DNA of 16,764 nucleotides from Candidatus Micrarchaeum sp. GTDB lineage: Archaea > SpSt-1190 > DYHY01. A program made the translations under genes and the position numbers. Position 1 is the stretch's first letter. Each line of letters opens with the position of its first letter. This document shows positions 1 through 6,293 of this stretch, piece by piece. The DNA lies in assembly GCA_020723935.1 (NCBI GenBank), contig DYHY01000002.1:1612-18375 (forward strand), written 5' to 3'. Below the pieces are notes generated by a model. It saw only the letters and a program-made list of their open reading frames with translations, made no database searches and had not been told where the DNA came from.

Positions 1-623
1 CTTTTTTCGACATCAACAGGCCCGGGACCCCCGTCCAGAAGCTCATCGGGGGGATCCTGGGCGGCGCCCTCTCCCAAGGGAGCCTGTCGGTGGGCGACGA
101 GGTCGAGGTGAAGCCGGGCCTGCGCATCGAGGAGAACGGCAAGGTGAAATGGCTCCCCCTCAGGACCAAGATCTGCAGCCTCTCCGTCGGCAAGGCGATG
201 GTGGAGGAGGCGATGCCGGGCGGAAGCCTGGGGATTGGGACGTCCTTCGATCCGGCGATAACGAAGTCCGACTCCCTCTCGGGGAGCGTCGTGGGCCACG
301 TCGGGAAGCTCCCGCCCGTCCAGAACGCCCTCAAGATGGAGACGCACCTCCTCGATCACGTCGTCGGCACGGAGAACGAGGTCGCGGTTGAGCCCCTGAA
401 GGTGAACGAGCCCCTCCTCCTCAACATCAACTCGGGGATGACTAGCGGCCTCGTCTCGGAAATAAAGGGCGGCAAGGCGGCGGTGGCCCTCAAGGTCCCC
501 GTCTGCGCCGAAGCGGGCGATCGGGTCAGCAACTCGCGAAGGGTCGGGCAGAGGTGGCGCCTCATAGGCCACGGGATAATCAGCTCCTATGCCTCCGCTG
601 CGCGAGTTTTGCGGAAATCGTAA
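1..623 (+). CDS. eif2g: Translation initiation factor aIF2 subunit gamma, C-terminal part (5' truncated by window)
   Basis: aIF2 gamma is the GTPase subunit of the heterotrimer that brings initiator Met-tRNA to the small ribosomal subunit. The open frame already runs at base 3 with 'FFDINRPGTP', the usual start of the second beta-barrel domain. It continues through 'GDEVEVKPG', 'GGSLGIGTSFDPAITKSD' and 'LSGSVVGHVGKLPP', and ends in the typical third-domain 'RRVGQRWRLIGHGII'. The N-terminal GTPase domain lies outside the window. About a dozen extra residues (SSYASAARVLRKS) follow the usual end, and TAA closes the gene. In many archaea this gene sits next to a PIN nuclease, ppa and rpoE group; here those lie about 4.7 kb downstream. 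Identification is firm. Confidence 0.95.
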   Translation, partial: FFDINRPGTPVQKLIGGILGGALSQGSLSVGDEVEVKPGLRIEENGKVKWLPLRTKICSLSVGKAMVEEAMPGGSLGIGTSFDPAITKSDSLSGSVVGHVGKLPPVQNALKMETHLLDHVVGTENEVAVEPLKVNEPLLLNINSGMTSGLVSEIKGGKAAVALKVPVCAEAGDRVSNSRRVGQRWRLIGHGIISSYASAARVLRKS

Positions 624-692
624 AAAGCCATATTTATGCAAAAACGGCCAGAAATCCGCGCCGACGGCCCCAAAGGAGGATTTACGGGCCAA

Positions 693-702
693 TTTTTTTA
701 AG
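693..702 (+). promoter_or_regulatory. TATA-like promoter box for the glycosyltransferase pair
   Basis: A run of seven T followed by AAG lies about 30 nt before the ATG at 729, the spacing expected for an archaeal TATA box with a very short leader. The T-run could also serve as the U-rich terminator of the aIF2 gamma transcript. A second AT-rich stretch (CATATTTATG, about 630-639) lies further upstream in the 105-nt gap. Confidence 0.5.
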
Positions 703-728
703 GGAAGGGCCACCCGCTTTGCGGCAAG

Positions 729-1322
729 ATGCCCCGGATACTCATTTTCGCAAAGGAGTTCAATCTGGGCGAGCCGATCTCAAGCTTCTGCGAGTTCTTC
801 GCTTTCAGGATGGCCGAGCACGGGATAGAGTGCGACCTCGTCGTGTTCGGCGGGGGCGACGGGATCCCCTACGCCGAGAAGCGCCTCGCGGGCGCGCTCA
901 CGGTCTACCGCGCCCCGTTCCAGATGCACGCCAACACGTACTTCAACTGGATCCTCCTGATGAACAACGAGCTCAAGCGCGTCGGGCGAAGGCTCGCCGA
1001 GGAGAACGAATACGTCCTCGTCCTCGCCAACGACTGGACGAGCGCGCCGGCGGCATCCTCGATAGCGGCGTATTTCAACATCCCGCTCGTCACCGCGATG
1101 CATTCGACCGAGCAGAACAGGGGCTTCAGCTACGAGAACTCCCAGCCCATCTCAGACCTGGAGTGGGAGGCCTGCTACCTTTCCAAGCGCGTCGTCGCGA
1201 TGAACGCCGACTGCCGCAACTCCCTCGCATTCGACCTCAAGGTCCCGTCCGACAAGATCATAACGGTGGAGGGCCTTTTCGACTACACAGGCCTGATCAA
1301 GGAGGTTGCCCGCCAGACATGA
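729..1322 (+). CDS. Stand-alone GT-B N-terminal domain, paralogue of the downstream glycosyltransferase
   Basis: The 197-residue protein resembles only the N-terminal (acceptor-side) Rossmann half of a GT4/GT5 glycosyltransferase. Landmarks are a beta-strand start 'MPRILIFAKEFNLGEP', 'LANDWTSAP' (about 99-107), 'TAMHSTEQNRG' (122-132) and 'SDLEWEACYLSKRVVAMN' (142-159). The next protein has matching 'HAHDWMMVP', 'TLHSTEAGRSG' and 'NDLEWYGTYESDQIITV', so the two are paralogues. The C-terminal nucleotide-sugar-binding half, including the E-x7-E motif, is absent. The frame ends cleanly and its TGA overlaps the ATG of the next gene (ATGA at 1319-1322), implying translational coupling. It is probably not catalytic alone. 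A partner or regulatory subunit of the downstream enzyme is my inference; an old truncation kept in frame is the alternative. Confidence 0.75.
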   Translation: MPRILIFAKEFNLGEPISSFCEFFAFRMAEHGIECDLVVFGGGDGIPYAEKRLAGALTVYRAPFQMHANTYFNWILLMNNELKRVGRRLAEENEYVLVLANDWTSAPAASSIAAYFNIPLVTAMHSTEQNRGFSYENSQPISDLEWEACYLSKRVVAMNADCRNSLAFDLKVPSDKIITVEGLFDYTGLIKEVARQT

Positions 1323-2470
1323 AGGACCTTATGGCGACCTGGGAGTTCCCGCCCTACAAGGTCGGGGGCATCGCGAGCCACGTGAACGACCTCTCCCTCG
1401 CCCTCACCAAGATGGGCCACGAGGTCCACGTCCTCACGTACGGGGACCAGTCCTCGGACGTGGAGCAGTCCAAGGTCTTCGTCCACCGCCTGTCGTCCAC
1501 ATACGCCCCGAACACCATCTCCTGGAGCATGTTCCTCTGCCAGAAGATGGAGAAGGCGGCAATCCGCCTGCACAAGGAGCACCACTTCGACGTCGTCCAC
1601 GCGCACGACTGGATGATGGTCCCGGCGGGCGTCGGGATAAAGAAGGTCCTGCGCCTCCCAATGGTCTTCACGCTCCACTCGACGGAGGCCGGGAGGAGCG
1701 GCGTGCACGACGCGTACACGAAGATGATCAACGACCTGGAATGGTACGGGACCTACGAGTCCGACCAGATAATCACCGTCGGCTGCGACTTCTGCGACGA
1801 GGTCAAGGGATTGTTCCATCCGCCGGAGGGCAAGATCCACTACATCCCCAACGGCGTGGACATGAAGCGCTTCGAGGACGTCAAGTTCTTCCTCGACAAG
1901 GCGACTTTTGCCTCCGACTGGGAGAAGGTCGTTCTCTTCGTCGGGAGGATGAGCCACCAGAAGGGCCTCGAGTTCCTGGTCTGGGCGGCGCCCAAGATCC
2001 TCAGGACGCATCCGGAGGCAAAGTTCGTTGTCTCGGGCGGCGGGGACCATTCACAGTACCGGAGCCTCGCAAACCAGCTCGGGGTCGGGAGCAAGTTCTA
2101 CTTCGCCGGCTACACGCCCGAGCACCTGCTCCCGTCGCTCTATTCGATGGCGACCGCGACGGTCGCCCCGAGCATCTACGAGCCATTCGGGATCGTCGCG
2201 CTCGAGTCGTCCGCCGCCCACACTCCGGTCGTCGGCTCCTACGTCGGCGGCCTCAAGGACACGATCGTCCACGAATACACGGGCCTCCACACCTATCCGG
2301 CGCACGTCCAGTCGATAATCGACCAGACCGACCGCGTCCTCTCGGACACCTCCTGGGCCAAGTGGATGGGCGAGAACGGCCATTCCTGGGTGAGCCACAA
2401 CTTCACCTGGGACAAGATCTCGCGCTGGACGACCGGGATCTACGGCAAAGCCCTCAAGCTCTGGGAATAG
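1319..2470 (+). CDS. GT4-family (glycogen/starch synthase-like) glycosyltransferase
   Basis: The protein has 383 residues and a complete GT-B fold: N-terminal 'ATWEFPPYKVGGIA' with the glycine-rich loop (16-18), 'HAHDW' (94-98), 'HSTE' (120-123), 'YIPNGVDMKRF' (175-185), 'VLFVGRMSHQKG' (205-216) with likely donor-phosphate-binding R210 and K215, and the retaining E-x7-E motif 'YEPFGIVALE' (E288, E296). The family transfers sugar from a nucleotide-sugar to a glycan or lipid acceptor; the exact substrate cannot be read here. The ATG at 1319 overlaps the stop of the lone N-domain gene and has AAGGAGGT about 13 nt upstream. The start 'MKDLMATWEFPP' matches the family N-terminus, so I prefer it to the ATG at 1331. 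Glycogen/starch synthase or cell-surface glycosyltransferase are both possible. Confidence 0.88.
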   Translation: MKDLMATWEFPPYKVGGIASHVNDLSLALTKMGHEVHVLTYGDQSSDVEQSKVFVHRLSSTYAPNTISWSMFLCQKMEKAAIRLHKEHHFDVVHAHDWMMVPAGVGIKKVLRLPMVFTLHSTEAGRSGVHDAYTKMINDLEWYGTYESDQIITVGCDFCDEVKGLFHPPEGKIHYIPNGVDMKRFEDVKFFLDKATFASDWEKVVLFVGRMSHQKGLEFLVWAAPKILRTHPEAKFVVSGGGDHSQYRSLANQLGVGSKFYFAGYTPEHLLPSLYSMATATVAPSIYEPFGIVALESSAAHTPVVGSYVGGLKDTIVHEYTGLHTYPAHVQSIIDQTDRVLSDTSWAKWMGENGHSWVSHNFTWDKISRWTTGIYGKALKLWE

Positions 2471-2507
2471 AGGGGTTCAGCCGCTTCTTACCTGCCGAAT
2501 CAAAGAC

Positions 2508-2516
2508 GTTAAAAGT
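2508..2516 (+). promoter_or_regulatory. TATA-like box upstream of the EamA transporter
   Basis: GTTAAAAGT sits in the 76-nt gap, about 35 nt before the GTG start at 2547. It is the only AT-rich element in an otherwise GC-rich spacer. Confidence 0.4.
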
Positions 2517-2546
2517 CGCCTTCTGGGCCGCGCCCCCGTAAAGAAA

Positions 2547-3527
2547 GTGGCCGTCGAGGAGAGGAAAGGAAGCAGGCCCGAAAAAACGGGGGAGCCCAAG
2601 GAGGAGAGATTCTTCCTCCTCCCGCACTGGGCGCTCGTACTCATCGGCCCCCTCCTCCTGAGCCTGGAGATAATCTACACGCGCTTCGTCCTCAACAGCG
2701 GAATCAACCCGCTCGCATACACGGCGAACAGGAACGTCGTCATCGTCCTCATCCTCGTCCCCTTCCTGTACGCGAAATTCAAGGAGAACATCCGGGCGCA
2801 AGGGGCGAAAATCCTCGGCTGGGCCGTTCTTCTGGGGATGGCGCGCTTCATGGCCGACGCCCTCTTCTTCGTCTCCCAGAGCGTGACGAAGTCCACCACT
2901 TTCGTGCTGCTGTCCCAGCTCAACGTCGTCTTCACGGCCATCTTCGCGTATTTCCTCGTCGGCGAGCGTCTGACGGGGAGGGAGATTGCCGCCGCGGGCG
3001 CGATGCTCGCCGGGGCCGCGGCGATAATACTCGCAGTCCCCAGGGCGCAGTTCCTGGGGGTGGGCCTGGGCGACCTCTCCGTCGTCGTCTTCTGCGTGGC
3101 GCTCTCGGCATCCAACGCCCTGAGCAAGAAGGCGATGGATTCCGGGATGGGGCGCGGGAGCGTCTTCATCGGGAGCATGCTGTTCTCAACCGCGTTCCTC
3201 GGGATCCTGGAGCCCCTTTTCTTCGGTGTCGCGCCCTACGAGACGTTCTTTTCCGACCTCCCCTACGAGATGGGCGGCGCGCTCTTCGCCGTGGCCGTCC
3301 TAACCTTCGTCTACTACTACATCGACAGGTTCGGGGCGTCCAGGATAGGGATAGTTCTCCTCTCGAACACGCTCATAACCCCGGTCCTCGCGTTCCTGTT
3401 CTTCGGCGAGACCCTGACGGGCCCGCAGCTCCTGGGCGGCGCCGGGATAGTCGCGGGAGCCCTCCTCTTCCTCAGGGAGCAGCAGAAGGCTGCGAAGGTA
3501 TTAAATGCTTCCGCAGGTGGGAAGTAG
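2547..3527 (+). CDS. DMT superfamily (EamA) membrane transporter
   Basis: This is a 326-residue polytopic membrane protein. A charged N-terminal segment (about 1-25, rich in E, K and R) is followed by about ten hydrophobic helices in two similar halves, the usual EamA drug/metabolite transporter layout. Family-like patches are 'LLSQLNVVFTAIFAYFLVGE' near the end of the first half and 'LSNTLITPVLAFLFFGETLT' at the matching place in the second half. The repeated 'FxxFxxGExLTGxxxxGAxxI' pattern supports an internal duplication. Substrate is unknown; members export amino acids, nucleotides or sugars or move nucleotide-sugars. The start is GTG, with no ATG at the N-terminus. It lies directly after the glycosyltransferases, so sugar or precursor transport is an appealing but unproved idea. 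Confidence 0.88.
   Translation: MAVEERKGSRPEKTGEPKEERFFLLPHWALVLIGPLLLSLEIIYTRFVLNSGINPLAYTANRNVVIVLILVPFLYAKFKENIRAQGAKILGWAVLLGMARFMADALFFVSQSVTKSTTFVLLSQLNVVFTAIFAYFLVGERLTGREIAAAGAMLAGAAAIILAVPRAQFLGVGLGDLSVVVFCVALSASNALSKKAMDSGMGRGSVFIGSMLFSTAFLGILEPLFFGVAPYETFFSDLPYEMGGALFAVAVLTFVYYYIDRFGASRIGIVLLSNTLITPVLAFLFFGETLTGPQLLGGAGIVAGALLFLREQQKAAKVLNASAGGK
3499..3507 (+). promoter_or_regulatory. TATA-like box inside the end of the transporter gene
   Basis: TATTAAATG lies in the last codons of the transporter. A start site about 25 nt downstream would fall near 3530, just before the GGGAGGAGG ribosome-binding sequence (3529-3537) and the ATG at 3550. This argues that the next gene begins at 3550 and not at the ATG at 3505, which would lie upstream of the transcript. 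Confidence 0.35.
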
Positions 3528-3549
3528 CGGGAGGAGGAAAAACCAGAGC

Positions 3550-4140
3550 ATGGTGAACACACAAGCGCGCCTGAAGCACAACGTGGCTGTTGGGAGCGGC
3601 GCCGCGGAGGAGGGCGGCCTGAAGAGGTACGCCCGCGCCGCGGGAAAGGAGGTCCTCGCGAAACTCTACGAGCTCCCCTACGCCCTGATGGGCGTCCCGG
3701 GCCAGGCAGCCCTCATGATCAAGAAGATCTACAGCGACCATCCCGATGCGGACATGAGCGGGGCGGTCGTCGCCGGGACGGGCTACGCCCTCTCCGCCGC
3801 GACCGAGATACCGTTCCTCCACAAGGTGATATCGGGCCTGGCGGACCTGGGCGACGCCGGATACAGGAAGGCAGAGGCCCTGAGGCGGGAGGCCGAGGAG
3901 ATAAGGGGCAGGCCCACGGCGGAAGAGAGGTTCTATTCCTGGGTCGGGAACCAGCCCGTCATCCAGAACGTGGGGAAATGGGTGAACCAGACCCTCACGC
4001 CCGAGCAGGTCAGGGAGAAGGGGGATGCTTTCGGCAAGGCCGCGCGGGAAGGGGAGCTTGAGAAGCAAATATACACGTCGGTGGATAATTACATCAGCAC
4101 CCGCCTGGGCAAGGGCGGGGCCGAGCAGGCGAAGAACTAG
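3550..4140 (+). CDS. Uncharacterised helical protein
   Basis: I do not recognise this 196-residue protein. It is rich in Ala, Gly, Glu and Lys. Predicted character is mostly alpha-helical, with a moderately hydrophobic centre ('SGAVVAGTGYALSAATEIPF', about 63-82) flanked by amphipathic helices, and a charged C-terminus. The centre is too polar for a confident transmembrane call. I chose ATG 3550 because GGGAGGAGG precedes it; an upstream in-frame ATG at 3505 would overlap the transporter by 23 nt and add 15 residues. No cysteines or catalytic motifs stand out. It is the last plus-strand gene before a convergent HIT-fold gene. Coding bias (strong G/C third positions) supports a real gene. Confidence 0.7.
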   Translation: MVNTQARLKHNVAVGSGAAEEGGLKRYARAAGKEVLAKLYELPYALMGVPGQAALMIKKIYSDHPDADMSGAVVAGTGYALSAATEIPFLHKVISGLADLGDAGYRKAEALRREAEEIRGRPTAEERFYSWVGNQPVIQNVGKWVNQTLTPEQVREKGDAFGKAAREGELEKQIYTSVDNYISTRLGKGGAEQAKN

Positions 4141-4149
4141 CTTCTTTGC

Positions 4150-4161
4150 GCCGGGCCCGGC
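4150..4161. repeat. Perfect 12-bp GC palindrome between convergent genes
   Basis: GCCGGGCCCGGC reads identically on both strands in the 50-nt gap between stop codons at 4140 and 4191. It could form a hairpin that helps separate the two converging transcripts, but there is no following T-run and chance is possible in such GC-rich DNA. Confidence 0.35.
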
Positions 4162-4190
4162 GGCGCGAGGGCGTGCGCGTTATCCTTTCC

Positions 4191-4595
4191 TCAGACGCTC
4201 TTTGCGATCGATTCGGCGAGCTTCTCGTACTGCTCCTTCTTGAGGTGTATGTGGATGGAGAAATCTATGACCTTCCCGTGGCCGTCGCTCGCCTCCTTCC
4301 TCGGGAGGACCCAGATCGCCGCGTGCGGGACCTGGAAGCCGAGGGTCAGGAACGACACCGCGTCCGCCCCCGTCGCCTTCTTGGCGGCGAGACCCACTTT
4401 CCTTGCGACCGACCACATCTCCCCGAATTCCGGGACGTCGGTCACCCACCTGTGGTGCTCCTTTGGGACGACTATCGTGTGCCCGACGACCTTTGGGTCT
4501 ATCGAGAGGAACGCGAGGAACTTCTCGTCCTCGTATACCTTGAACTCTGGGAGCTCGTGCCCGACTATCTTGCAGAACGCGCAATCGGCTGCCAT
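4191..4595 (-). CDS. HIT-fold protein with degenerate histidine triad
   Basis: The protein has 134 residues, normal for a HIT (histidine triad) nucleotide hydrolase. The N-terminus 'CAFCKIVGHELPEFKVYEDE' and 'DPKVVGHTIVVPKEHH' (33-48) are classic HIT sequence. The family motif is H-x-H-x-H-x-x-P-R; here it reads 'VPHAAIWVLPR' (89-99), keeping H91 but with A93 in place of the nucleophilic histidine and W95 in place of the third. The glycine loop before the motif is also shortened ('LTLGFQVPH'). C5, C8, H47 and H91 could still form the structural zinc site known in CxxC-type HIT proteins. It is therefore probably a non-catalytic nucleotide or protein binder. The ATG at 4595 has a TATA box 28 nt upstream on its strand. 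It diverges from the zinc-ribbon/Hsp20 gene. Confidence 0.9.
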   Translation of the reverse strand: MAADCAFCKIVGHELPEFKVYEDEKFLAFLSIDPKVVGHTIVVPKEHHRWVTDVPEFGEMWSVARKVGLAAKKATGADAVSFLTLGFQVPHAAIWVLPRKEASDGHGKVIDFSIHIHLKKEQYEKLAESIAKSV

Positions 4596-4618
4596 CGGGC
4601 GGCTTACAGGCAAGCCCC

Positions 4619-4628
4619 CTTTAAAAAC
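4619..4628 (-). promoter_or_regulatory. TATA box for the HIT-fold gene
   Basis: Read on the minus strand the sequence is GTTTTTAAAG, centred about 28 nt from the ATG at 4595. Transcription would start almost at the start codon, giving a leaderless mRNA. Confidence 0.6.
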
Positions 4629-4665
4629 CTGGGGGCGGCGCGCCCGGGGGCCGGAAGGGACCGAA

Positions 4666-4674
4666 AAATTTAAA
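4666..4674 (+). promoter_or_regulatory. TATA box for the Rpo7/Spt4/Rpo11 operon
   Basis: AAATTTAAA is centred about 32 nt before the ATG at 4702. With the minus-strand box at 4619-4628 it makes a compact divergent promoter region of about 105 nt; the spacer between the boxes is almost pure G and C. Confidence 0.6.
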
Positions 4675-4701
4675 CTGGGGGGGCGGGATGCGGCGCACAA
4701 T

Positions 4702-5301
4702 ATGGCGATGCGACAGTGCCCGGAGTGCGGCGCGCCGGTGGACTCGTCCTGGCGGTTCTGCCCGGCCTGCGGCGAGGAGCTCGTGCCCGGCTTCTTCAGC
4801 GAGTTCTTCGACGAGTTCAACAGGACCCTGGGGCGGATGGGCGGGGGCCTCAACCAGAACTTCGAGATGTTCGACGCGACGCCCCTCTTCAAGGAGAACG
4901 CGGGGGGCTTCTCCGTGCGCGTCACGAGGCGCTCGGACAGGAAGGAGCCCGAGGTGGAGATACGCACGTTCGGGAACGTGAAGCCCGAGGACGTGCGCCG
5001 GCAGCTGGAGGAGCAGTCGGGGATACAGGCCAGCCGCTCCATCCCCGCGGCGAGGAAGGCGCCCGTCAAGGAGCCCCAGACGAAGATGACCAAGGAGGGC
5101 GACAGGGTGGTTGTCGAGATGAGCCTCCCGGGGATAGGCTCCCTCAAGGAAGTGGACATCACGAAGCTCGAGAGCTCCATCGAGGTGCGGGCGTACGGCA
5201 GGGAGCAGGGCTACTTCAAAATAATCGCGATACCCGAGGGGGCGCAGGTCGTCGGGAAGAGCTTCTCGGGCGCCGTCCTGCGGCTGGAGCTGGCGAAATA
5301 G
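4702..5301 (+). CDS. Zinc-ribbon protein with C-terminal Hsp20/alpha-crystallin-like domain
   Basis: The 199-residue protein opens with a zinc ribbon, C6-x2-C9 and C20-x2-C23 ('CPECGAP', 'FCPACGEEL'). A linker rich in Phe and Gly follows ('GFFSEFFDEFNRTLGRM'). The last 75 residues have the beta-sandwich pattern of small heat-shock or CS domains: 'EGDRVVVEMSLPGI', 'VDITKLESSIEVRAYG', 'YFKIIAIPEGAQVVGKSF', and a terminal 'GAVLRLELAK' close to the Hsp20 'NGVLxIxL' motif. Function is unproven; a chaperone or adaptor for assembly of the co-transcribed machinery is plausible. It is first in the operon; the PIN gene starts one nucleotide after its TAG. ATG 4702 fits the upstream TATA box and keeps the zinc ribbon at the N-terminus; the ATG at 4688 is out of frame. 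Confidence 0.75.
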   Translation: MAMRQCPECGAPVDSSWRFCPACGEELVPGFFSEFFDEFNRTLGRMGGGLNQNFEMFDATPLFKENAGGFSVRVTRRSDRKEPEVEIRTFGNVKPEDVRRQLEEQSGIQASRSIPAARKAPVKEPQTKMTKEGDRVVVEMSLPGIGSLKEVDITKLESSIEVRAYGREQGYFKIIAIPEGAQVVGKSFSGAVLRLELAK

Positions 5302-5302
5302 G

Positions 5303-5698
5303 ATGGCTGAGGAGCCTACCCTAGTGCTCCTAGACAGCTCGTTCATACTGAACGCCATGAAGTTCAGGATCTTTGACCTCGGCGAGATCCGCGCGGCGGT
5401 CGGGGGCCAGGCGAGGCTCGCTATACCGTCGGCCGTCGCATCGGAGCTCTCGCATCTGGGCCACTGGTCGGTCCTCGAATACCTCGAGAGGAGCGGCGTG
5501 GAGAAGCTGGAGGGCGCCGGGACGTACGCCGACAAGGAGATAGTCGCGATCGTGAAAAGCGCCCCGGGGAGGGTCGTCGTGGCGACGCAGGACGGCCCCC
5601 TGAGGGCGAAACTAAAGACTTTTAAAGCAAAATGCGGCCTCATAGTCGTGCGAGGCAGGAAGAAAATCGCGATGACTTCGTTCGGGGGAGTCGCCTAG
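5303..5698 (+). CDS. PIN-domain nuclease, Fcf1/UPF0129-like archaeal family
   Basis: This is a 131-residue single PIN domain. The acidic quartet that binds the metal ions is visible: D11 in 'VLLDSSFILNAM', E48 in 'PSAVASELSHL', D77 in 'TYADKEIVAIV' and D97 in 'VVVATQDGPLRAKLK'. The C-terminal 'KCGLIVVRGRKKIAM' is typical of the archaeal housekeeping PIN proteins related to the rRNA-processing nuclease Fcf1/Utp24, rather than VapC toxins. No antitoxin gene accompanies it. It starts one base after the zinc-ribbon gene, and its TAG abuts the ATG of the PPase-fold gene. A role in rRNA or RNA processing fits the neighbours. Confidence 0.85.
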   Translation: MAEEPTLVLLDSSFILNAMKFRIFDLGEIRAAVGGQARLAIPSAVASELSHLGHWSVLEYLERSGVEKLEGAGTYADKEIVAIVKSAPGRVVVATQDGPLRAKLKTFKAKCGLIVVRGRKKIAMTSFGGVA

Positions 5699-6292
5699 AT
5701 GGCCGGCCAGGGCCTCTGGAGGGACCTTCCGAGCGGGCAGAACGCCCCTGAGGAAATAAGCGTCGTAGTCGAAATCCTCAAGGGCGGGCGCTTCCGCTTC
5801 AACCTGCAGGGCACGCATCCGCGCCTAGAGGGGATCTTCTCGTCCCTCGCGTATCCGACCGACTGCGGCTTCATACCCCAGACATCCTGGGAGAGCGAGA
5901 AGCCCATAGAATCGCTCGTCCTCGTGGACGAGCCCACCTTCCCCGGGTGCATCGTCGCCTGCAGGCCAGTGGGGGTCCTCAAAATCCTCGGCGCAGAGGA
6001 GAAGAGGAGCGACAAGATCCTTTCCGTCCCGGTGGCGGACCCCAGGTACGAGAAGGCGAGGAGCCTCAAGGACCTCTCGCCGCACATACAGGAGGACATC
6101 ACGCATTTCTTCACGACGTTCCGCCAGTCCCAATCCGGGAGGGCGGGCACGTTCGAGCTCATCGGCTGGGGCGACGAGGCCGAGGCGAAGAAGATAGTCG
6201 CCCACGGGATGAAGGTCTTCAGGCGAAAGCTAGCCAAGAACCAGGCGTCCCTGGTCGAAGAGGTAAGGGAAGAGGAAGAAAGGAGTCTTTGA
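5699..6292 (+). CDS. Family I inorganic pyrophosphatase homologue lacking signature aspartates
   Basis: The 197-residue protein has clear family I pyrophosphatase architecture: 'EISVVVEILKGGRFRF' (19-34), 'LAYPTDCGFIPQT' (50-62), 'VLVDEPTFPGCIVACRPVGV' (74-93), 'RSLKDLSPHIQEDITHFF' (121-138). In active enzymes the segment after 'GFIPxT' is D-G-D-P-x-D, supplying three metal-binding aspartates. Here it is 'SWESEKPIESLV': by alignment these become S66, K68 and E71. The glutamate near the start (E25) and an aspartate near 105 remain, but the Lys/Arg/Tyr positions of the substrate pocket also differ. Catalysis of PPi hydrolysis is therefore doubtful, although the fold is kept and the gene is intact. 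It abuts the PIN gene and precedes rpo7 by one nucleotide. A C-terminal charged extension follows. Confidence 0.88.
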   Translation: MAGQGLWRDLPSGQNAPEEISVVVEILKGGRFRFNLQGTHPRLEGIFSSLAYPTDCGFIPQTSWESEKPIESLVLVDEPTFPGCIVACRPVGVLKILGAEEKRSDKILSVPVADPRYEKARSLKDLSPHIQEDITHFFTTFRQSQSGRAGTFELIGWGDEAEAKKIVAHGMKVFRRKLAKNQASLVEEVREEEERSL

Positions 6293-6293
6293 A

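Noticed and set aside
1306-2541. A 411-codon plus-strand frame overlapping the GT4 glycosyltransferase
   Set aside because: Arg/Pro/Gly-rich translation without motifs, typical of an alternate frame in GC-rich DNA.
3505-3549. Upstream ATG start for the unknown protein at 3550
   Set aside because: It overlaps the transporter, has no ribosome-binding site and would lie upstream of the transcript predicted from the TATA box at 3499-3507.
5303-5698. VapC toxin of a toxin-antitoxin pair
   Set aside because: No antitoxin gene is adjacent; the upstream gene is a zinc-ribbon/Hsp20-like protein, and the sequence and operon fit the housekeeping Fcf1-like PIN family.
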